NCBI RefSeq assembly: GCF_040712075.1
Contig: NZ_JBFCVL010000009.1
Location: 229,594-293,593, forward strand
DNA from: Fodinicurvata sp. EGI_FJ10296
GTDB lineage: Bacteria; Pseudomonadota; Alphaproteobacteria; DSM-16000; Inquilinaceae
DNA length: 64,000 nt
Direction: 5' to 3'
Positions 1 to 9,510 of this stretch are shown in pieces. The position numbers and the translations under genes are program-made. The notes below the pieces were generated by a model. It was not told the DNA's origin. It saw nothing but the letters and a program-made list of their open reading frames with translations, and searched no databases. The first letter of the stretch is position 1; the number at the start of each line of letters is the position of its first letter.

Positions 1-918
1 GTCATCGTGTTTGTCGGCGTCTACGCCATCGGCAACCCGATCGACATTCTGATCGCGCCGGACGCCAGTGAAGCCGAGCGTCAGCGTGCGATCGTCAGCC
101 TCGGGCTGGACCGGTCGCTGCCGGCGCAATATTTCTCGTTCATCGGCGGATTGCTGCAGGGCGATCTCGGCCGATCCTTCGTGTTCAATGAACCGGCCCT
201 GACCCTGGTGCTAAACCGGTTGCCGGCGACCCTGGAACTGGCGCTGGCCGCACTGATGATGTCCGTATTCATCGGCGTGCCGCTCGGTCTGTGGGCCGGA
301 CTGAAACCGGAAAGCGTGGCCGGACGCTCGATCATGGTTGGGTCGATCTTCGGCTTCAGTCTGCCGAATTTCTGGCAGGGCCTGATGCTGATCCTGTTGT
401 TCGCGGTTCTACTGGGATGGTTCCCGGCCGGTGGTCGCGGCGTGCCGGGAGAATTCATGGGATTCCGGTCCAGCCTGTTCTCGCTGGATGGCTGGCAGCA
501 TCTGATATTGCCGGCGGTCAATCTGGCGCTGTTCAAGACATCGCTGATCATTCGACTGACCCGCGCCAGCGTCCGCGAGGCGATCAATCTCGATTTCGTC
601 AAGTTTGCCCGGGCCAAGGGCCTGCGCGAAAGCCGCATCATCGGCATTCACGTGCTCAAGGTGATCATGATTCCGCTGGTGACGGTGATCGGGCTGGAAT
701 TTGGCTCGCTGATCGCGTTCGCCGTCGTCACCGAAACGGTGTTCGCCTGGCCGGGCGTCGGCAAGCTGATCATCGACAGCATCTTCGTTCTTGATCGGCC
801 GGTGATCGTCTCGTACCTGATCGTGATCGTCCTGATGTTCATCACCATCAACCTGATCGTCGACATCCTTTATTCGGTGTTCGACCCCCGCGTTCGTCTG
901 GAGGATGTCGGCACATGA
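1..918 (+). CDS. dppB: Dipeptide/oligopeptide ABC transporter permease, DppB type (5' end outside window)
   Basis: Inner-membrane permease subunit of a peptide-uptake ABC transporter. The reading frame is open to base 1 and already lies in the first transmembrane helix and the segment that carries the PGDP-type motif in this family, so roughly 20 N-terminal residues lie upstream; the GTG at 7 is not the true start. Six hydrophobic segments are visible. The EAA loop occurs around FVKFARAKGLRESRI, where the ATPases dock. It overlaps the next permease gene by 4 bases (ATGA), showing translational coupling. Substrate class is inferred from family; the periplasmic binding protein gene is not in the window. 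Confidence 0.9.
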   Translation, partial: VIVFVGVYAIGNPIDILIAPDASEAERQRAIVSLGLDRSLPAQYFSFIGGLLQGDLGRSFVFNEPALTLVLNRLPATLELALAALMMSVFIGVPLGLWAGLKPESVAGRSIMVGSIFGFSLPNFWQGLMLILLFAVLLGWFPAGGRGVPGEFMGFRSSLFSLDGWQHLILPAVNLALFKTSLIIRLTRASVREAINLDFVKFARAKGLRESRIIGIHVLKVIMIPLVTVIGLEFGSLIAFAVVTETVFAWPGVGKLIIDSIFVLDRPVIVSYLIVIVLMFITINLIVDILYSVFDPRVRLEDVGT

Positions 919-2249
919 CGGCGGATACCGCATCGGGCCGAGGCGGCGGATTGTCCGCCCCGTCGGGCTCACGAGCCGTGCCACCACCGGCAAAGGTCCG
1001 GTGGCGTGACACCCCCTTCATGCGTATCGTGGTCGATTTCCTGCGCCGTCCCACGGCGGTGATCGGCCTGATAATGCTGACGATCATCGTTGTGGCGGCG
1101 ATACTGGCGCCTTTGATCACGCCCCAGAACCCCTACGATCTGAACGAGATCCGGATCGAGCACAGCCGGCTCGCCCCCGGTGCGTCGGGCCGGGCGCCGC
1201 CCGCCGAGCAGGATCTGACTTTCTCCATCGATCCGGCCGCGGGCGGCGGTGAAACAGTGGCCGAATTGTCCGGCGACGCGCCGTTCACCGAAGTCACCAC
1301 CCGGTGGGAGCAGGTCGCCGACGACAGGATCGCGCTGACGCTGGATGTGATGCCGCAAGAGGGGCTGGAAACGCTGGCCGACGAGTTGCGCCTGCTGGGC
1401 CTGCCCGACGGCGCCGAGGCGAGCGTCGGCGAACAGCATCCGTTTCGAAGTTTCTGGATCATGGATCCGGAGGATCTGACGAGTTTCGAGATTGTCAGTC
1501 CCGACGGGTTTGCCGAGCCGTTCGAGATCACCATCCAGGCCGAGCAATCGGAAGGCCTGATCGAGAATACCTATGTTCTGGGCACCGACGGACAGGGCCG
1601 GGACATGCTGTCGGCGATCATCTACGGCCTGAGGATCTCGCTCATGGTCGGGGTGTTCAGCGGCGTCATTGCCATGACCATCGGCCTCGCCGTGGGGATC
1701 ACGGCGGCCTACAAGGGCGGCCGCGTCGACGCGATCACGATGCGAATCGTCGATTTGCAGCTCAGTTTTCCGGCGATCCTGGTCGCGCTCATGATCCTGG
1801 CCATTCTGGGCCGTGGGGCGGACAAGGTGATCATGGCGCTGGTGCTGGCGCAGTGGGCCTACTACGCCCGAACCGCACGATCCGCCGCCCTGGTCGAGCG
1901 CAGCAAGGAATACATCGAAGCCGCACGCTGTCTGGCGATTTCGAGCAGCCGGATCGTCTTTCGCCACCTGTTGCCCAACTGCCTGCCGCCGCTGATCGTC
2001 GTGGCGACGGTGCAGGTCGCCAACGCCATCGCGCTGGAGGCGACGCTGAGCTTTCTGGGCATCGGCATGCCGTTGACCGAGCCGTCGCTCGGGCTGCTGA
2101 TCTCCAACGGCTTCGACTATCTGCTGTCGGGCCGGTACTGGATCAGCGTTTTTCCCGGCGTGGCCCTGGTGATCACCATCGTCGCCATCAATCTGGTCGG
2201 AGACCGGTTGCGCGACGTCCTGAACCCGAGGTTGCGTCACCATGGCTGA
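915..2249 (+). CDS. dppC: Dipeptide ABC transporter permease, DppC type, with an extra ~125-residue loop
   Basis: Second permease of the peptide transporter. At 444 residues it is much longer than the usual ~300. The first helix (about residues 46-68) is followed by an insertion at roughly residues 95-218 before the family motif resumes at VLGTDGQGRDMLSAIIYG. The EAA loop (EYIEAARCLAISSSRI) and the remaining helices are normal. The insert is acidic, looks beta-rich and sits where the first periplasmic loop of DppC would be, so it may form an extra periplasmic domain. The gene overlaps dppD by 8 bases. Function is secure at family level; the role of the insert is unknown. Confidence 0.9.
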   Translation: MTADTASGRGGGLSAPSGSRAVPPPAKVRWRDTPFMRIVVDFLRRPTAVIGLIMLTIIVVAAILAPLITPQNPYDLNEIRIEHSRLAPGASGRAPPAEQDLTFSIDPAAGGGETVAELSGDAPFTEVTTRWEQVADDRIALTLDVMPQEGLETLADELRLLGLPDGAEASVGEQHPFRSFWIMDPEDLTSFEIVSPDGFAEPFEITIQAEQSEGLIENTYVLGTDGQGRDMLSAIIYGLRISLMVGVFSGVIAMTIGLAVGITAAYKGGRVDAITMRIVDLQLSFPAILVALMILAILGRGADKVIMALVLAQWAYYARTARSAALVERSKEYIEAARCLAISSSRIVFRHLLPNCLPPLIVVATVQVANAIALEATLSFLGIGMPLTEPSLGLLISNGFDYLLSGRYWISVFPGVALVITIVAINLVGDRLRDVLNPRLRHHG

Positions 2250-3264
2250 CTCTCTTCTCTCCGTCACCGACCTGGAAACCCGGTTCGACAGCTCCGCCGG
2301 GCCGATCAAGTCGGTCAACGGCATCAGCTTCTCGATCAAGCGCGGCGAGGTGCTGGGCATCGTCGGCGAAAGCGGGTCCGGCAAGTCGGTGACCGGCTTT
2401 TCCATCATGGGTCTGGTGGATGCGCCGGGCCGGGTGGCCGGCGGATCGATCCTGTTCGACGGTCAGGAACTGGTCGGGCTGCCGGCCGAGGCGATGCGCC
2501 GTCTGCGCGGCAAGCGGATCGCGATGATCTTTCAGGATCCGATGATGACCCTGAACCCGGTGCTGCGCATCGACACCCAGATGATCGAGGCGATCCAGGC
2601 CCACGGCCGTGTGCCGAAGGCCGAGGCGGAAAGGCGTTGTATCGACGCGCTGAACACCGTGGGCATTCCCGCGCCGGCCGAACGCTTCCGTGCCTATCCG
2701 CACCAGTTGTCGGGTGGTATGCGCCAGCGCGTGGCGATCGCCATTGCCCTGCTGAACGAACCGGATCTTATCATCGCCGACGAGCCGACAACGGCCCTCG
2801 ACGTGACGGTGCAGGCCCAGATTCTGGCGGAGTCCCAGCGTCTGGTCGAGAGCAAGGGCGTCGCCATCATGTGGATCACCCACGACCTGTCGGTGGTCGC
2901 GGGTCTGGCCGACCGGGTCGCCGTCATGTATGCCGGCAAGATCGTGGAGCAGGGACCGACCGACCGAATCGTGGAAGCGCCGCGGCATCCTTATACGGCC
3001 GGGCTGATCGCGTCGGTACCGTCGCGCAACCAGCGCGGCACGCGGCTGACCCAGATACCGGGCGTTATGCCGTCGCCGCTGTCGCTGCCGACCGGCTGTC
3101 CGTTCCGGACACGCTGTCCCAAGGCGCAGGAACGCTGTGAAGTCATGCCCGAGGAGAGCGGCGATCCGGCGGGCCATCGCTGGCTGTGTCATTTCCCGGT
3201 CGAGCCGGGCGAAACGCTCACGCCTCCGGACGAGGCCAGGCAGAATGTGGAGCCGATCGCATGA
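2242..3264 (+). CDS. dppD: Dipeptide ABC transporter ATP-binding protein, DppD type
   Basis: Cytoplasmic ATPase (340 aa). Visible motifs are Walker A GESGSGKS (residues 42-49), the Q-loop in MIFQDPMM, the signature LSGGMRQRV, Walker B LIIADEP and the switch histidine in WITHDLS. The C-terminal oligopeptide-transporter extension has four cysteines ([11 protein letters not shown], then LCHF). In peptide ABC ATPases this cysteine set can bind an iron-sulfur cluster. It pairs with the DppF ATPase encoded next, with a 4-base ATGA overlap. Confidence 0.95.
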   Translation: MADSLLSVTDLETRFDSSAGPIKSVNGISFSIKRGEVLGIVGESGSGKSVTGFSIMGLVDAPGRVAGGSILFDGQELVGLPAEAMRRLRGKRIAMIFQDPMMTLNPVLRIDTQMIEAIQAHGRVPKAEAERRCIDALNTVGIPAPAERFRAYPHQLSGGMRQRVAIAIALLNEPDLIIADEPTTALDVTVQAQILAESQRLVESKGVAIMWITHDLSVVAGLADRVAVMYAGKIVEQGPTDRIVEAPRHPYTAGLIASVPSRNQRGTRLTQIPGVMPSPLSLPTGCPFRTRCPKAQERCEVMPEESGDPAGHRWLCHFPVEPGETLTPPDEARQNVEPIA

Positions 3265-4328
3265 GCACCACTGTAAAGAGCGCCGGTAAGCAGAGGGCGG
3301 GTGAACGGGGCCCAGGGGAACAGGAGGCGGGCGACACGCCGCTGGTCGATCTGCAATCGATCACCAAGACGTTCTCGCGCCCCCTCGACGTCGCCGCGAA
3401 GATCGCCCGATCGGTCGGTGTGACTGTCAGGGAGTCGACCGTCCATGCCGTCGATCGCGTCGATCTGGCGATCAGGCCGGGCGAGGTCGTCGGGCTGGTT
3501 GGCGAAAGCGGCTGCGGCAAGTCCACGCTCGGCCGCGTCGTCGCCGGGCTGCACAAGCCGACGTCGGGGCGCATGCTTTATCGCGGTCAGCCGGTGACGG
3601 ACATCAAGGGCGCCGAGGCGCGGCATCTGGCGCTGACCATCCAGATGATCTTTCAGGATCCGATGGCGTCGCTGAATCCGCGCCTGAAGGTGGCCGAGAT
3701 TATCGGTGAGGCGGTCAGGGTCCACAAATTGGTCCCGCGCAGCGACCTGGACGATTATGTGGTCGAGGTCATGGGCCGGGTCGGTCTGGATCCGACCTAT
3801 CGCACGCGCTATCCTCACCAGTTCTCCGGCGGTCAGCGCCAGCGCATCGGCATTGCGCGGGCTCTGGCGGTTCAACCGGAGATGCTGGTCTGCGACGAGG
3901 CGGTGGCGGCGCTCGATGTCTCGATCCAGGCGCAGGTGCTGAATCTTTTCCTGGATCTGCGCGACGATCTCGGGCTGACCTATCTTTTCATCAGCCACGA
4001 TCTGGGCGTGGTGGAGCATCTTTCCGACCGCGTCGTAATCATGTATCTCGGCCGTGTCGTCGAAAGCGCAAAGACCGAAGAACTGTTTGCGGACCCCAAT
4101 CATCCCTATACCGTGGCGCTGCTGGCCGATGTGCCGCGCCTGGAAGCCGGCAAGCGCCGGTTTCATCCGATCAAGGGCGAGATCCCGTCGCCCCTGGCGC
4201 CGCCGCCGGGATGTCATTTCCATCCCCGCTGCCCGCACGCCCACGAGCGCTGCCGCGTAGAGGCGCCGGCGCTGAAGGAAATTGCCCCCGGCCGACTGTC
4301 GGCCTGCCACCTGAACGACGAGAAGTGA
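3261..4328 (+). CDS. dppF: Dipeptide ABC transporter ATP-binding protein, DppF type
   Basis: Second ATPase of the peptide transporter (355 aa from the ATG that overlaps the dppD stop codon). It has Walker A GESGCGKS, signature FSGGQRQRI, Walker B LVCDEAVAALD and switch histidine FISHDLG. Walker B reads DEAVAALD, a common DppF form, where most ABC proteins have DEPTSALD. The C-terminal extension repeats the four-cysteine pattern (GCHFHPRC, ERC, ACHL). About 25 low-complexity residues precede the ABC domain. The M20 hydrolase gene follows 5 bases after the stop, so all five genes probably form one transcript. Confidence 0.95.
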   Translation: MSTTVKSAGKQRAGERGPGEQEAGDTPLVDLQSITKTFSRPLDVAAKIARSVGVTVRESTVHAVDRVDLAIRPGEVVGLVGESGCGKSTLGRVVAGLHKPTSGRMLYRGQPVTDIKGAEARHLALTIQMIFQDPMASLNPRLKVAEIIGEAVRVHKLVPRSDLDDYVVEVMGRVGLDPTYRTRYPHQFSGGQRQRIGIARALAVQPEMLVCDEAVAALDVSIQAQVLNLFLDLRDDLGLTYLFISHDLGVVEHLSDRVVIMYLGRVVESAKTEELFADPNHPYTVALLADVPRLEAGKRRFHPIKGEIPSPLAPPPGCHFHPRCPHAHERCRVEAPALKEIAPGRLSACHLNDEK

Positions 4329-4333
4329 TCGCC

Positions 4334-5542
4334 ATGCCGACCTCCGCCCATTCCGCCGCCGACACGACCGCCGCGAGCACGGCAAGCCCCAGTCCGGATA
4401 CCCTGGAATGGCTGCGGACTCTGGTCGGCTTTCCGACGGTCAGCCGGGATTCCAATCTCGACCTGATCCATCATGTCCGCGATCGGCTGGCGGAATTGGG
4501 TGTGGAGTCGGTCGTGCTGCCGCGTGAGGACGGCTTCAAGGCCAATCTGTGGGCGCGCATCGGACCGGATGCACCGGGTGGCGTGGCGCTCAGCGGGCAT
4601 ACCGACGTGGTGCCGGTCGACGGTCAGAACTGGACCAGCGACCCGTTCATCCTGACCGAGCGCGACGGCCTGCTGTATGGCCGCGGTTCAGCGGACATGA
4701 AGGGTTTTATCGCCTGCGTGCTGTCGAAGGTGCCCTCGATGAAGGCGGCCGGCCTGAAGGCGCCGATCGATCTGTGCTTCTCCTATGACGAGGAGGTTGG
4801 CTGTCTCGGCGTCGATGGACTGATCGCCCATATCGGCACGCTGGCGCACAAGCCCGACTGGGTGCTGGTCGGCGAGCCGACCGGCATGGGCGCGGTGACC
4901 GGGCACAAGGGCAAACTGGCCATGGCCTGCACCGTGCGCGGGCGCACCGGCCATTCCAGTCTGGCGCCGCACGCGGTCAACGCGGTCCAGATCGCTTCGC
5001 GGCTGGTGGCGATGCTGGCAGACATGGCCGATGAAGCGGCGGCCAAAGGCGTCCACGACGACCGTTACGACCTGCCACATACGACGGTTCATGTCGGCCA
5101 GATCGAGGGCGGGCGCGCGTTGAACATCGTGCCGGATGAATGCCGGTTCGAATTCGAAGTCCGCCATCTGGCGGTCGACGATCCGATGGATACGCTGACA
5201 CGACTGCAGGCCTATGCCGACACGCTGATCGAGCAGGCTCGCGACGTCGCGCCGGAGGCCTCGGTAACGTGGGAGCCGATCTTCAAGTATGACGGCCTCG
5301 ACATGCCCGAAGATGCCGAACCGGTGCGCACGGTTCAGCGGCTCGCCCGCACCAACACCTCCAGCCGGGTTGCCTATGGCACCGAAGGCGGCAAGTTTCA
5401 GGCAATTGGCGGCCTTGCGGCCGTGGTTTGCGGCCCCGGCCATATCATCCAGGCGCACAAGGCCGACGAGTTCATCGACCCCGCCCAACTGGCCGCGATG
5501 GAAGGTTTTCTCGACCGGCTGATCGCGGAACAGTCGGAATAG
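4334..5542 (+). CDS. argE: ArgE-like M20 family metallo-deacylase/peptidase
   Basis: Two-zinc amidohydrolase of 402 aa, the usual length for acetylornithine deacetylase. Metal-site motifs are visible: SGHTDVVP, then GRGSADMKG (bridging Asp), YDEEVGCLG (catalytic Glu followed by a metal Glu), VGEPT, and the distal histidine in CGPGHIIQAHKADE. The dimerisation domain begins near TGHKGKLAM. The ATG at 4334 lies 5 bases after dppF. Coupling to a peptide importer suggests it may deacylate or cleave an imported N-acyl amino acid or dipeptide; acetylornithine deacetylation is the alternative. The family is certain, the substrate is not. Confidence 0.85.
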   Translation: MPTSAHSAADTTAASTASPSPDTLEWLRTLVGFPTVSRDSNLDLIHHVRDRLAELGVESVVLPREDGFKANLWARIGPDAPGGVALSGHTDVVPVDGQNWTSDPFILTERDGLLYGRGSADMKGFIACVLSKVPSMKAAGLKAPIDLCFSYDEEVGCLGVDGLIAHIGTLAHKPDWVLVGEPTGMGAVTGHKGKLAMACTVRGRTGHSSLAPHAVNAVQIASRLVAMLADMADEAAAKGVHDDRYDLPHTTVHVGQIEGGRALNIVPDECRFEFEVRHLAVDDPMDTLTRLQAYADTLIEQARDVAPEASVTWEPIFKYDGLDMPEDAEPVRTVQRLARTNTSSRVAYGTEGGKFQAIGGLAAVVCGPGHIIQAHKADEFIDPAQLAAMEGFLDRLIAEQSE

Positions 5543-5570
5543 GAAGGGCCGGGCCGGCTTCGGTCGTGGA

Positions 5571-6641
5571 TCAGCCGCCGTCGGGCAGCAGCCATCCGTC
5601 CTCGACGGCGACCGAGATCAGCGTCCCCTCGGACGGCACATTGTCGCGAATGCGAAGGCTGAGCCGATGATCCGGCGCATCGGGCGGCGAGGCGGAGACC
5701 AGCGTGTCGTCGCCCTGAAACAGGGCCGTGCCGACCCGCAGTGTCAGGCTGGGGGTGTCTTCGGCTTTGCCGGTTCGGCGCAGGTCGGGCGCGCGCAGGC
5801 ATGCCTGGCCCGGCCCGGGACGGGCGCCACGATGGCGCAGGATGACCGGCGTACCCCACAGATCGGCGCGGCACCGGCCGTCATCGAGGATTCGGTCCAC
5901 GGTCACCGGTACCACCGCGCCGCGCCCGATGAAACGCGCGACCATCGGCGTCGCCGGTTCGGCGATCAGGCGCCGTGGCGAGTCCAATTGTTGAAGGACG
6001 CCGCCATCCATGACCGCGATGCGGTCGGCGAGCATCATCGCCTCGGCCTGATCATGGGTGACATGGATCGTTGTTGCCCCGACCTGCCGGTGAAAGCGGC
6101 GGAACTCGTCGATCATGCTGTCGCGCAGATGGATATCCAGATTGGCCAGCGGCTCGTCCAGCAGCACCAGTCGCGGCTGCATCGCCAGGCAGCGCGCCAG
6201 CGCGACCCGCTGGCGCTGGCCGCCGGACAAGGCCTGGATGCGGCGGTCGGCGTACCCGTCGAGACCGACGGTGTGCAGCGCCTGGTCGACCCGGCGCTCG
6301 CGCTCGTCGCGCCCGACGCCCTGGATTTTCAGCGCGTAGCGGACATTGGCCGCGACGTTGAGATGCGGCCAGAGGGCATAGGACTGAAAGACCATGCCGA
6401 CGCGCCTGTCTTCGGGGTCGACATGATGGCCCTGTCCGGCGACCAGATCGTCGTCGAAGTGAATGGCGCCGTCGTCGACACGCTCGAATCCGGCAAGCAA
6501 CCGCAGGAGCGTTGTCTTGCCACAGCCCGACGGCCCGACCAGAGCCAGGCACTCCCCGTCATGGATCTGCAGGCTGACCCGATCGACGGCCGTCACGCCA
6601 TCGAAGCGGCGTGTGACATTCTCCAGCCTTACCCCTGCCAT
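5571..6641 (-). CDS. fbpC: Iron(III)/spermidine-type ABC transporter ATP-binding protein
   Basis: ATPase of 356 aa. It has Walker A GPSGCGKT at residues 36-43, Q-loop VFQSYALWPH, signature LSGGQRQRV, Walker B LVLLDEPLAN and switch histidine HVTHDQ. The C-terminal ~120 residues form a TOBE-like regulatory region typical of FbpC/PotA proteins. The start is the ATG whose codon lies inside the last codons of the permease gene (13-base overlap). It converges on the argE-like gene with a 28-base gap. Together with the permease and binding protein it makes a complete importer. Confidence 0.9.
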   Translation of the reverse strand: MAGVRLENVTRRFDGVTAVDRVSLQIHDGECLALVGPSGCGKTTLLRLLAGFERVDDGAIHFDDDLVAGQGHHVDPEDRRVGMVFQSYALWPHLNVAANVRYALKIQGVGRDERERRVDQALHTVGLDGYADRRIQALSGGQRQRVALARCLAMQPRLVLLDEPLANLDIHLRDSMIDEFRRFHRQVGATTIHVTHDQAEAMMLADRIAVMDGGVLQQLDSPRRLIAEPATPMVARFIGRGAVVPVTVDRILDDGRCRADLWGTPVILRHRGARPGPGQACLRAPDLRRTGKAEDTPSLTLRVGTALFQGDDTLVSASPPDAPDHRLSLRIRDNVPSEGTLISVAVEDGWLLPDGG

Positions 6642-8356
6642 GGCAGGACTCCCGGTGGAAGGCGGCGGCCAAGCACCGTCAGCAGCCCGGCGGCGGTCAG
6701 GATAACCGCCAGCACGACCACAGACACGGCGGCGGCGGCCGTCGAATTGCCCTCGTCGTAAAGGCCGAAGACGATAACGCCAACCGTCTCGCTGCCTTGC
6801 GACCACAAAAGGGCCGAGACCGTCAGTTCGGAAAAAGCTCCGAGGAACACCAGCAGCGCGGCCGTCCCCGCCGCCGGGGCCAGCATCGGCAGCACGATCG
6901 TCGCAAGCCGCCGGAGCGGCCCGGCCCCCGCCGCCTGCGCGGATTCCTCCAACGCATGATCGAGGTTTTGCATCCCGGCCAGCATCGGGCGCAGCGCCAG
7001 GGCCATGAAGCGCGCCATATACGCGATCAGCAATATCCACACTGTGTTGTAGAGGCTGACCTCGATGAACGGCAACGGCCGCAGGAAGGCCAGGATCATG
7101 GCGATCGACAGCACGATGCCGGGCAGGGCATAGGGCATGTCGGCCATGACGTTCAGGCTCCGCACCAGCGCCGAACGCCGGCGTATCACGAGCCAGGCCA
7201 GCGGCGCCGACACCGCGATGGTGGCCAGGGCGGCGGCGGTGGCCAGAAACAGACTGTTTGAAAAGGCCCGGCGGGTGCTCGCCAGCTCGGTCAGGACATA
7301 GACGAAATTCGCCAGCGTGGCCGTCTCCGGCGTGAGCTTCACACCGACCGATGGGACGAGCGCCCCGGCGAACAGCGCCAGCAGCGGCAGAATGGCGATG
7401 ATGACGATCAGGACCCAAACGGCTGCTGTGATCGCCGGCCGCCAGCGGCCGAGCGACAATCGGCCCGAAGCGCCCCCGGCATTGACGATTTCCCGCGCGT
7501 GCCGTCCGCTCGCCAGCGCCTGAAGCCCGAGCCCGGCGGCGGCCATCAAGGCCAGAATAAGCGACAGCGCCGCCACTTCGCCCAGGATCGAGGGGCCGAA
7601 GCCGTTCAGGCGTTGATAGATCAGCGTCGTCAGCACCGTATAGCGGCCGGGAATGCCCAGAAGGGCCGGAATGCCGAAATTCCCGATCGCCGAAACGAAG
7701 GCAAGCGCCGCGCCGGCCAGGATCGAGGGCCACGCCAGCGGAATGACGATGGTGGCGACGATGCGCAGCGGCCGGGCACCGGCGGCGCGCGCGGCATCCA
7801 CCAGTTCGCCCGGCAGCGAGCGCAACCCCGCGCGCACGGCCAGAAAGGCAATGGCGGCGTGCTCGATGCCCATCAGGGCGATGACGCCGTTGCGGCCATA
7901 AAGGGGGTTGCCGCCGATGCCGTCATGGGCGGGCAGGATCACGCCGCGCAGGAGGCTCTGCGGCCCGATCAGTTCCAGCCAGGCAAGGGCCGAAATCTGC
8001 GGCGGGATCAGCAGCGGCAGAATCAGCAGGAAGACCAGCAGGGTCTTGCGGCGGATATCGGTCAGTTCGACGAGCAGCGCCATGCCGCCGCCAAGCAGTA
8101 CGGATATCAGCGTCGCACCCAACCCGGCTTCCAGCGTGTTCCAGGCGGCGCTCCGCGTGGCGCGGGAATCCCAGACGGACGCCAGTAAACCCAGCGCGCC
8201 GTCCTCGCTCGCTGTGAACGCCTCGGCTGCCAGAAGGCTCAAAGGCAGGACGCAGAGACCGACGACATAGACGGTAACGATGGCGAGCAATACCCGCTCG
8301 CCATCGACCTTGAAGCGCTGGAAGGGGCTGGGCGCCGGAGTGTCAATCGCGACCAA
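6629..8356 (-). CDS. fbpB: Iron(III)-type ABC transporter fused permease
   Basis: Membrane protein of 575 aa holding two permease halves in one chain, as in FbpB/SfuB. Each half has about six hydrophobic helices and its own EAA loop: ELVDAARAAGARPLRI in the N-terminal half and ALEESAQAAGAGPLRRL in the C-terminal half. A cytoplasmic linker lies around residues 280-300. It sits between the binding-protein gene (33-base gap) and the ATPase gene (overlapping). Confidence 0.9.
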   Translation of the reverse strand: MVAIDTPAPSPFQRFKVDGERVLLAIVTVYVVGLCVLPLSLLAAEAFTASEDGALGLLASVWDSRATRSAAWNTLEAGLGATLISVLLGGGMALLVELTDIRRKTLLVFLLILPLLIPPQISALAWLELIGPQSLLRGVILPAHDGIGGNPLYGRNGVIALMGIEHAAIAFLAVRAGLRSLPGELVDAARAAGARPLRIVATIVIPLAWPSILAGAALAFVSAIGNFGIPALLGIPGRYTVLTTLIYQRLNGFGPSILGEVAALSLILALMAAAGLGLQALASGRHAREIVNAGGASGRLSLGRWRPAITAAVWVLIVIIAILPLLALFAGALVPSVGVKLTPETATLANFVYVLTELASTRRAFSNSLFLATAAALATIAVSAPLAWLVIRRRSALVRSLNVMADMPYALPGIVLSIAMILAFLRPLPFIEVSLYNTVWILLIAYMARFMALALRPMLAGMQNLDHALEESAQAAGAGPLRRLATIVLPMLAPAAGTAALLVFLGAFSELTVSALLWSQGSETVGVIVFGLYDEGNSTAAAAVSVVVLAVILTAAGLLTVLGRRLPPGVLPWQG

Positions 8357-8389
8357 GGCGGCAGGCCTCCCGGCGGTAACGGTTGGTTA

Positions 8390-9367
8390 TCATCCGCCGA
8401 ACAGATCCGCGAACTGGCGTTTCATCGACTCGTCCGCCTCCAGCAGGCGGGCCGGATCCACCGAAAGGATCGTCAGATCATCCAGCGCCGGAAAGCCCTC
8501 CGGGCCTTCGACATCCGGCAGCAAGGGCAGATAGCCCTGTTCGGCATGGAAGCTCTGCCCTTCTTCGGAAAGCTGCCAGTCGACAAAGGCGCGGGCCGCC
8601 TCGACATTCGTGGCCGTCGACAGGATCGCCACCGGTTCGGTGACCGACGTTACGCCTTCCTCGGGGAATACGAAATCGATCGGCGATCCGTCGGCGCGGG
8701 CGTTCAGCGGCATGAAGTCGATGATGATGCCGTAGGACTGTTCGCCCCGCGCCACGGCATCGAGCACACCGCCATTGCCGCGACCGGCCACGGCCCCGTT
8801 TTCGGCCAGCGCCTCGTAATAGTCCCAGCCGAATTGATCCAGTTCCGTCATCGTCCCGACATGAATCGCCGCCGCGCCGGAATATAGCGGGCTGGGCATG
8901 GTAAGGCGACCCGCGATTTCCGGATCGGTCAGGTCGGACCATGCGGTCGGCGGCGTGTCGACCAGTTCGGTGTTATACGCAAAGCCCGTCGTGATCAGCT
9001 TGGTGCCGAAGAACGTCATGTCGGAATCGTAGAGATCCGGGTTGAGGCCGTCGACCGGCGCGCCCTGGTAGCCTTGCAGGCGATCGTCGTTCTTCAGCGC
9101 CGTCATGACGACGGTGTCGGCGATCAGCAAAAGATCGGGCTGCGGGCTTTCGGCGGCGAATTCCGATTGCAGGCGGTTGATGACTTCCGTGGTGCCCGAG
9201 CGGAAATACTCGACCTCGATGTCGGGATAGGTTTCGTTGAACCGGGACACCAACATGTCCATCTGCTCGGTCGGGGTTGAGGTATAGATGACCAGCGGCC
9301 CGCTTTGGGCGAAAGCGGGGCCAGTCAGGGCAATCATGGCCGTGCCGGCGATAAGGGCGGCTCGCAT
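8390..9367 (-). CDS. fbpA: Periplasmic iron(III)-type substrate-binding protein
   Basis: Class II periplasmic binding protein (325 aa) with a signal peptide ending at AFAQ just before the first strand (GPLVIYTSTPTEQ). The fold signature DLLLIADT and the later ELVDTPPTAWSDL segment fit the Fe3+/thiamine-like binding family. The start at 9367 is preferred because AGGAG lies 9 bases upstream; the ATG at 9376 is an alternative, too close to that Shine-Dalgarno. It is first in a three-gene operon. Family members also bind 2-aminoethylphosphonate or thiamine, so the substrate is inferred. No obvious YY iron-binding pair was confirmed. Confidence 0.85.
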   Translation of the reverse strand: MRAALIAGTAMIALTGPAFAQSGPLVIYTSTPTEQMDMLVSRFNETYPDIEVEYFRSGTTEVINRLQSEFAAESPQPDLLLIADTVVMTALKNDDRLQGYQGAPVDGLNPDLYDSDMTFFGTKLITTGFAYNTELVDTPPTAWSDLTDPEIAGRLTMPSPLYSGAAAIHVGTMTELDQFGWDYYEALAENGAVAGRGNGGVLDAVARGEQSYGIIIDFMPLNARADGSPIDFVFPEEGVTSVTEPVAILSTATNVEAARAFVDWQLSEEGQSFHAEQGYLPLLPDVEGPEGFPALDDLTILSVDPARLLEADESMKRQFADLFGG

Positions 9368-9510
9368 CACGCGCATCTCCTGGTTTTCCTGTTCCACTGG
9401 CCGGGCCGTACGCCCCGCCAATTACCAGCCTTCTAGCAAAATCATGTTGCAGTTTTACGATCGTGTGCTTGAGAACACGATGCCAGAACATTCCTGAAAA
9501 GGGGCGATGC
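9368..9510. promoter_or_regulatory. Divergent promoter region between fbpA-like operon and ddpX
   Basis: This 143-base gap separates two divergent genes, so both promoters must lie here. An AT-richer stretch at about 9428-9460 is the likely promoter core. Only the two Shine-Dalgarno sites are clear: AGGAG before the binding protein and AAGGGG before the dipeptidase. No Fur-box palindrome was recognised. Confidence 0.4.

Noticed and set aside
969..2408. Reverse frame of 479 residues opposite dppC
   Set aside because: His/Gln/Arg-rich shadow of a clear permease gene.
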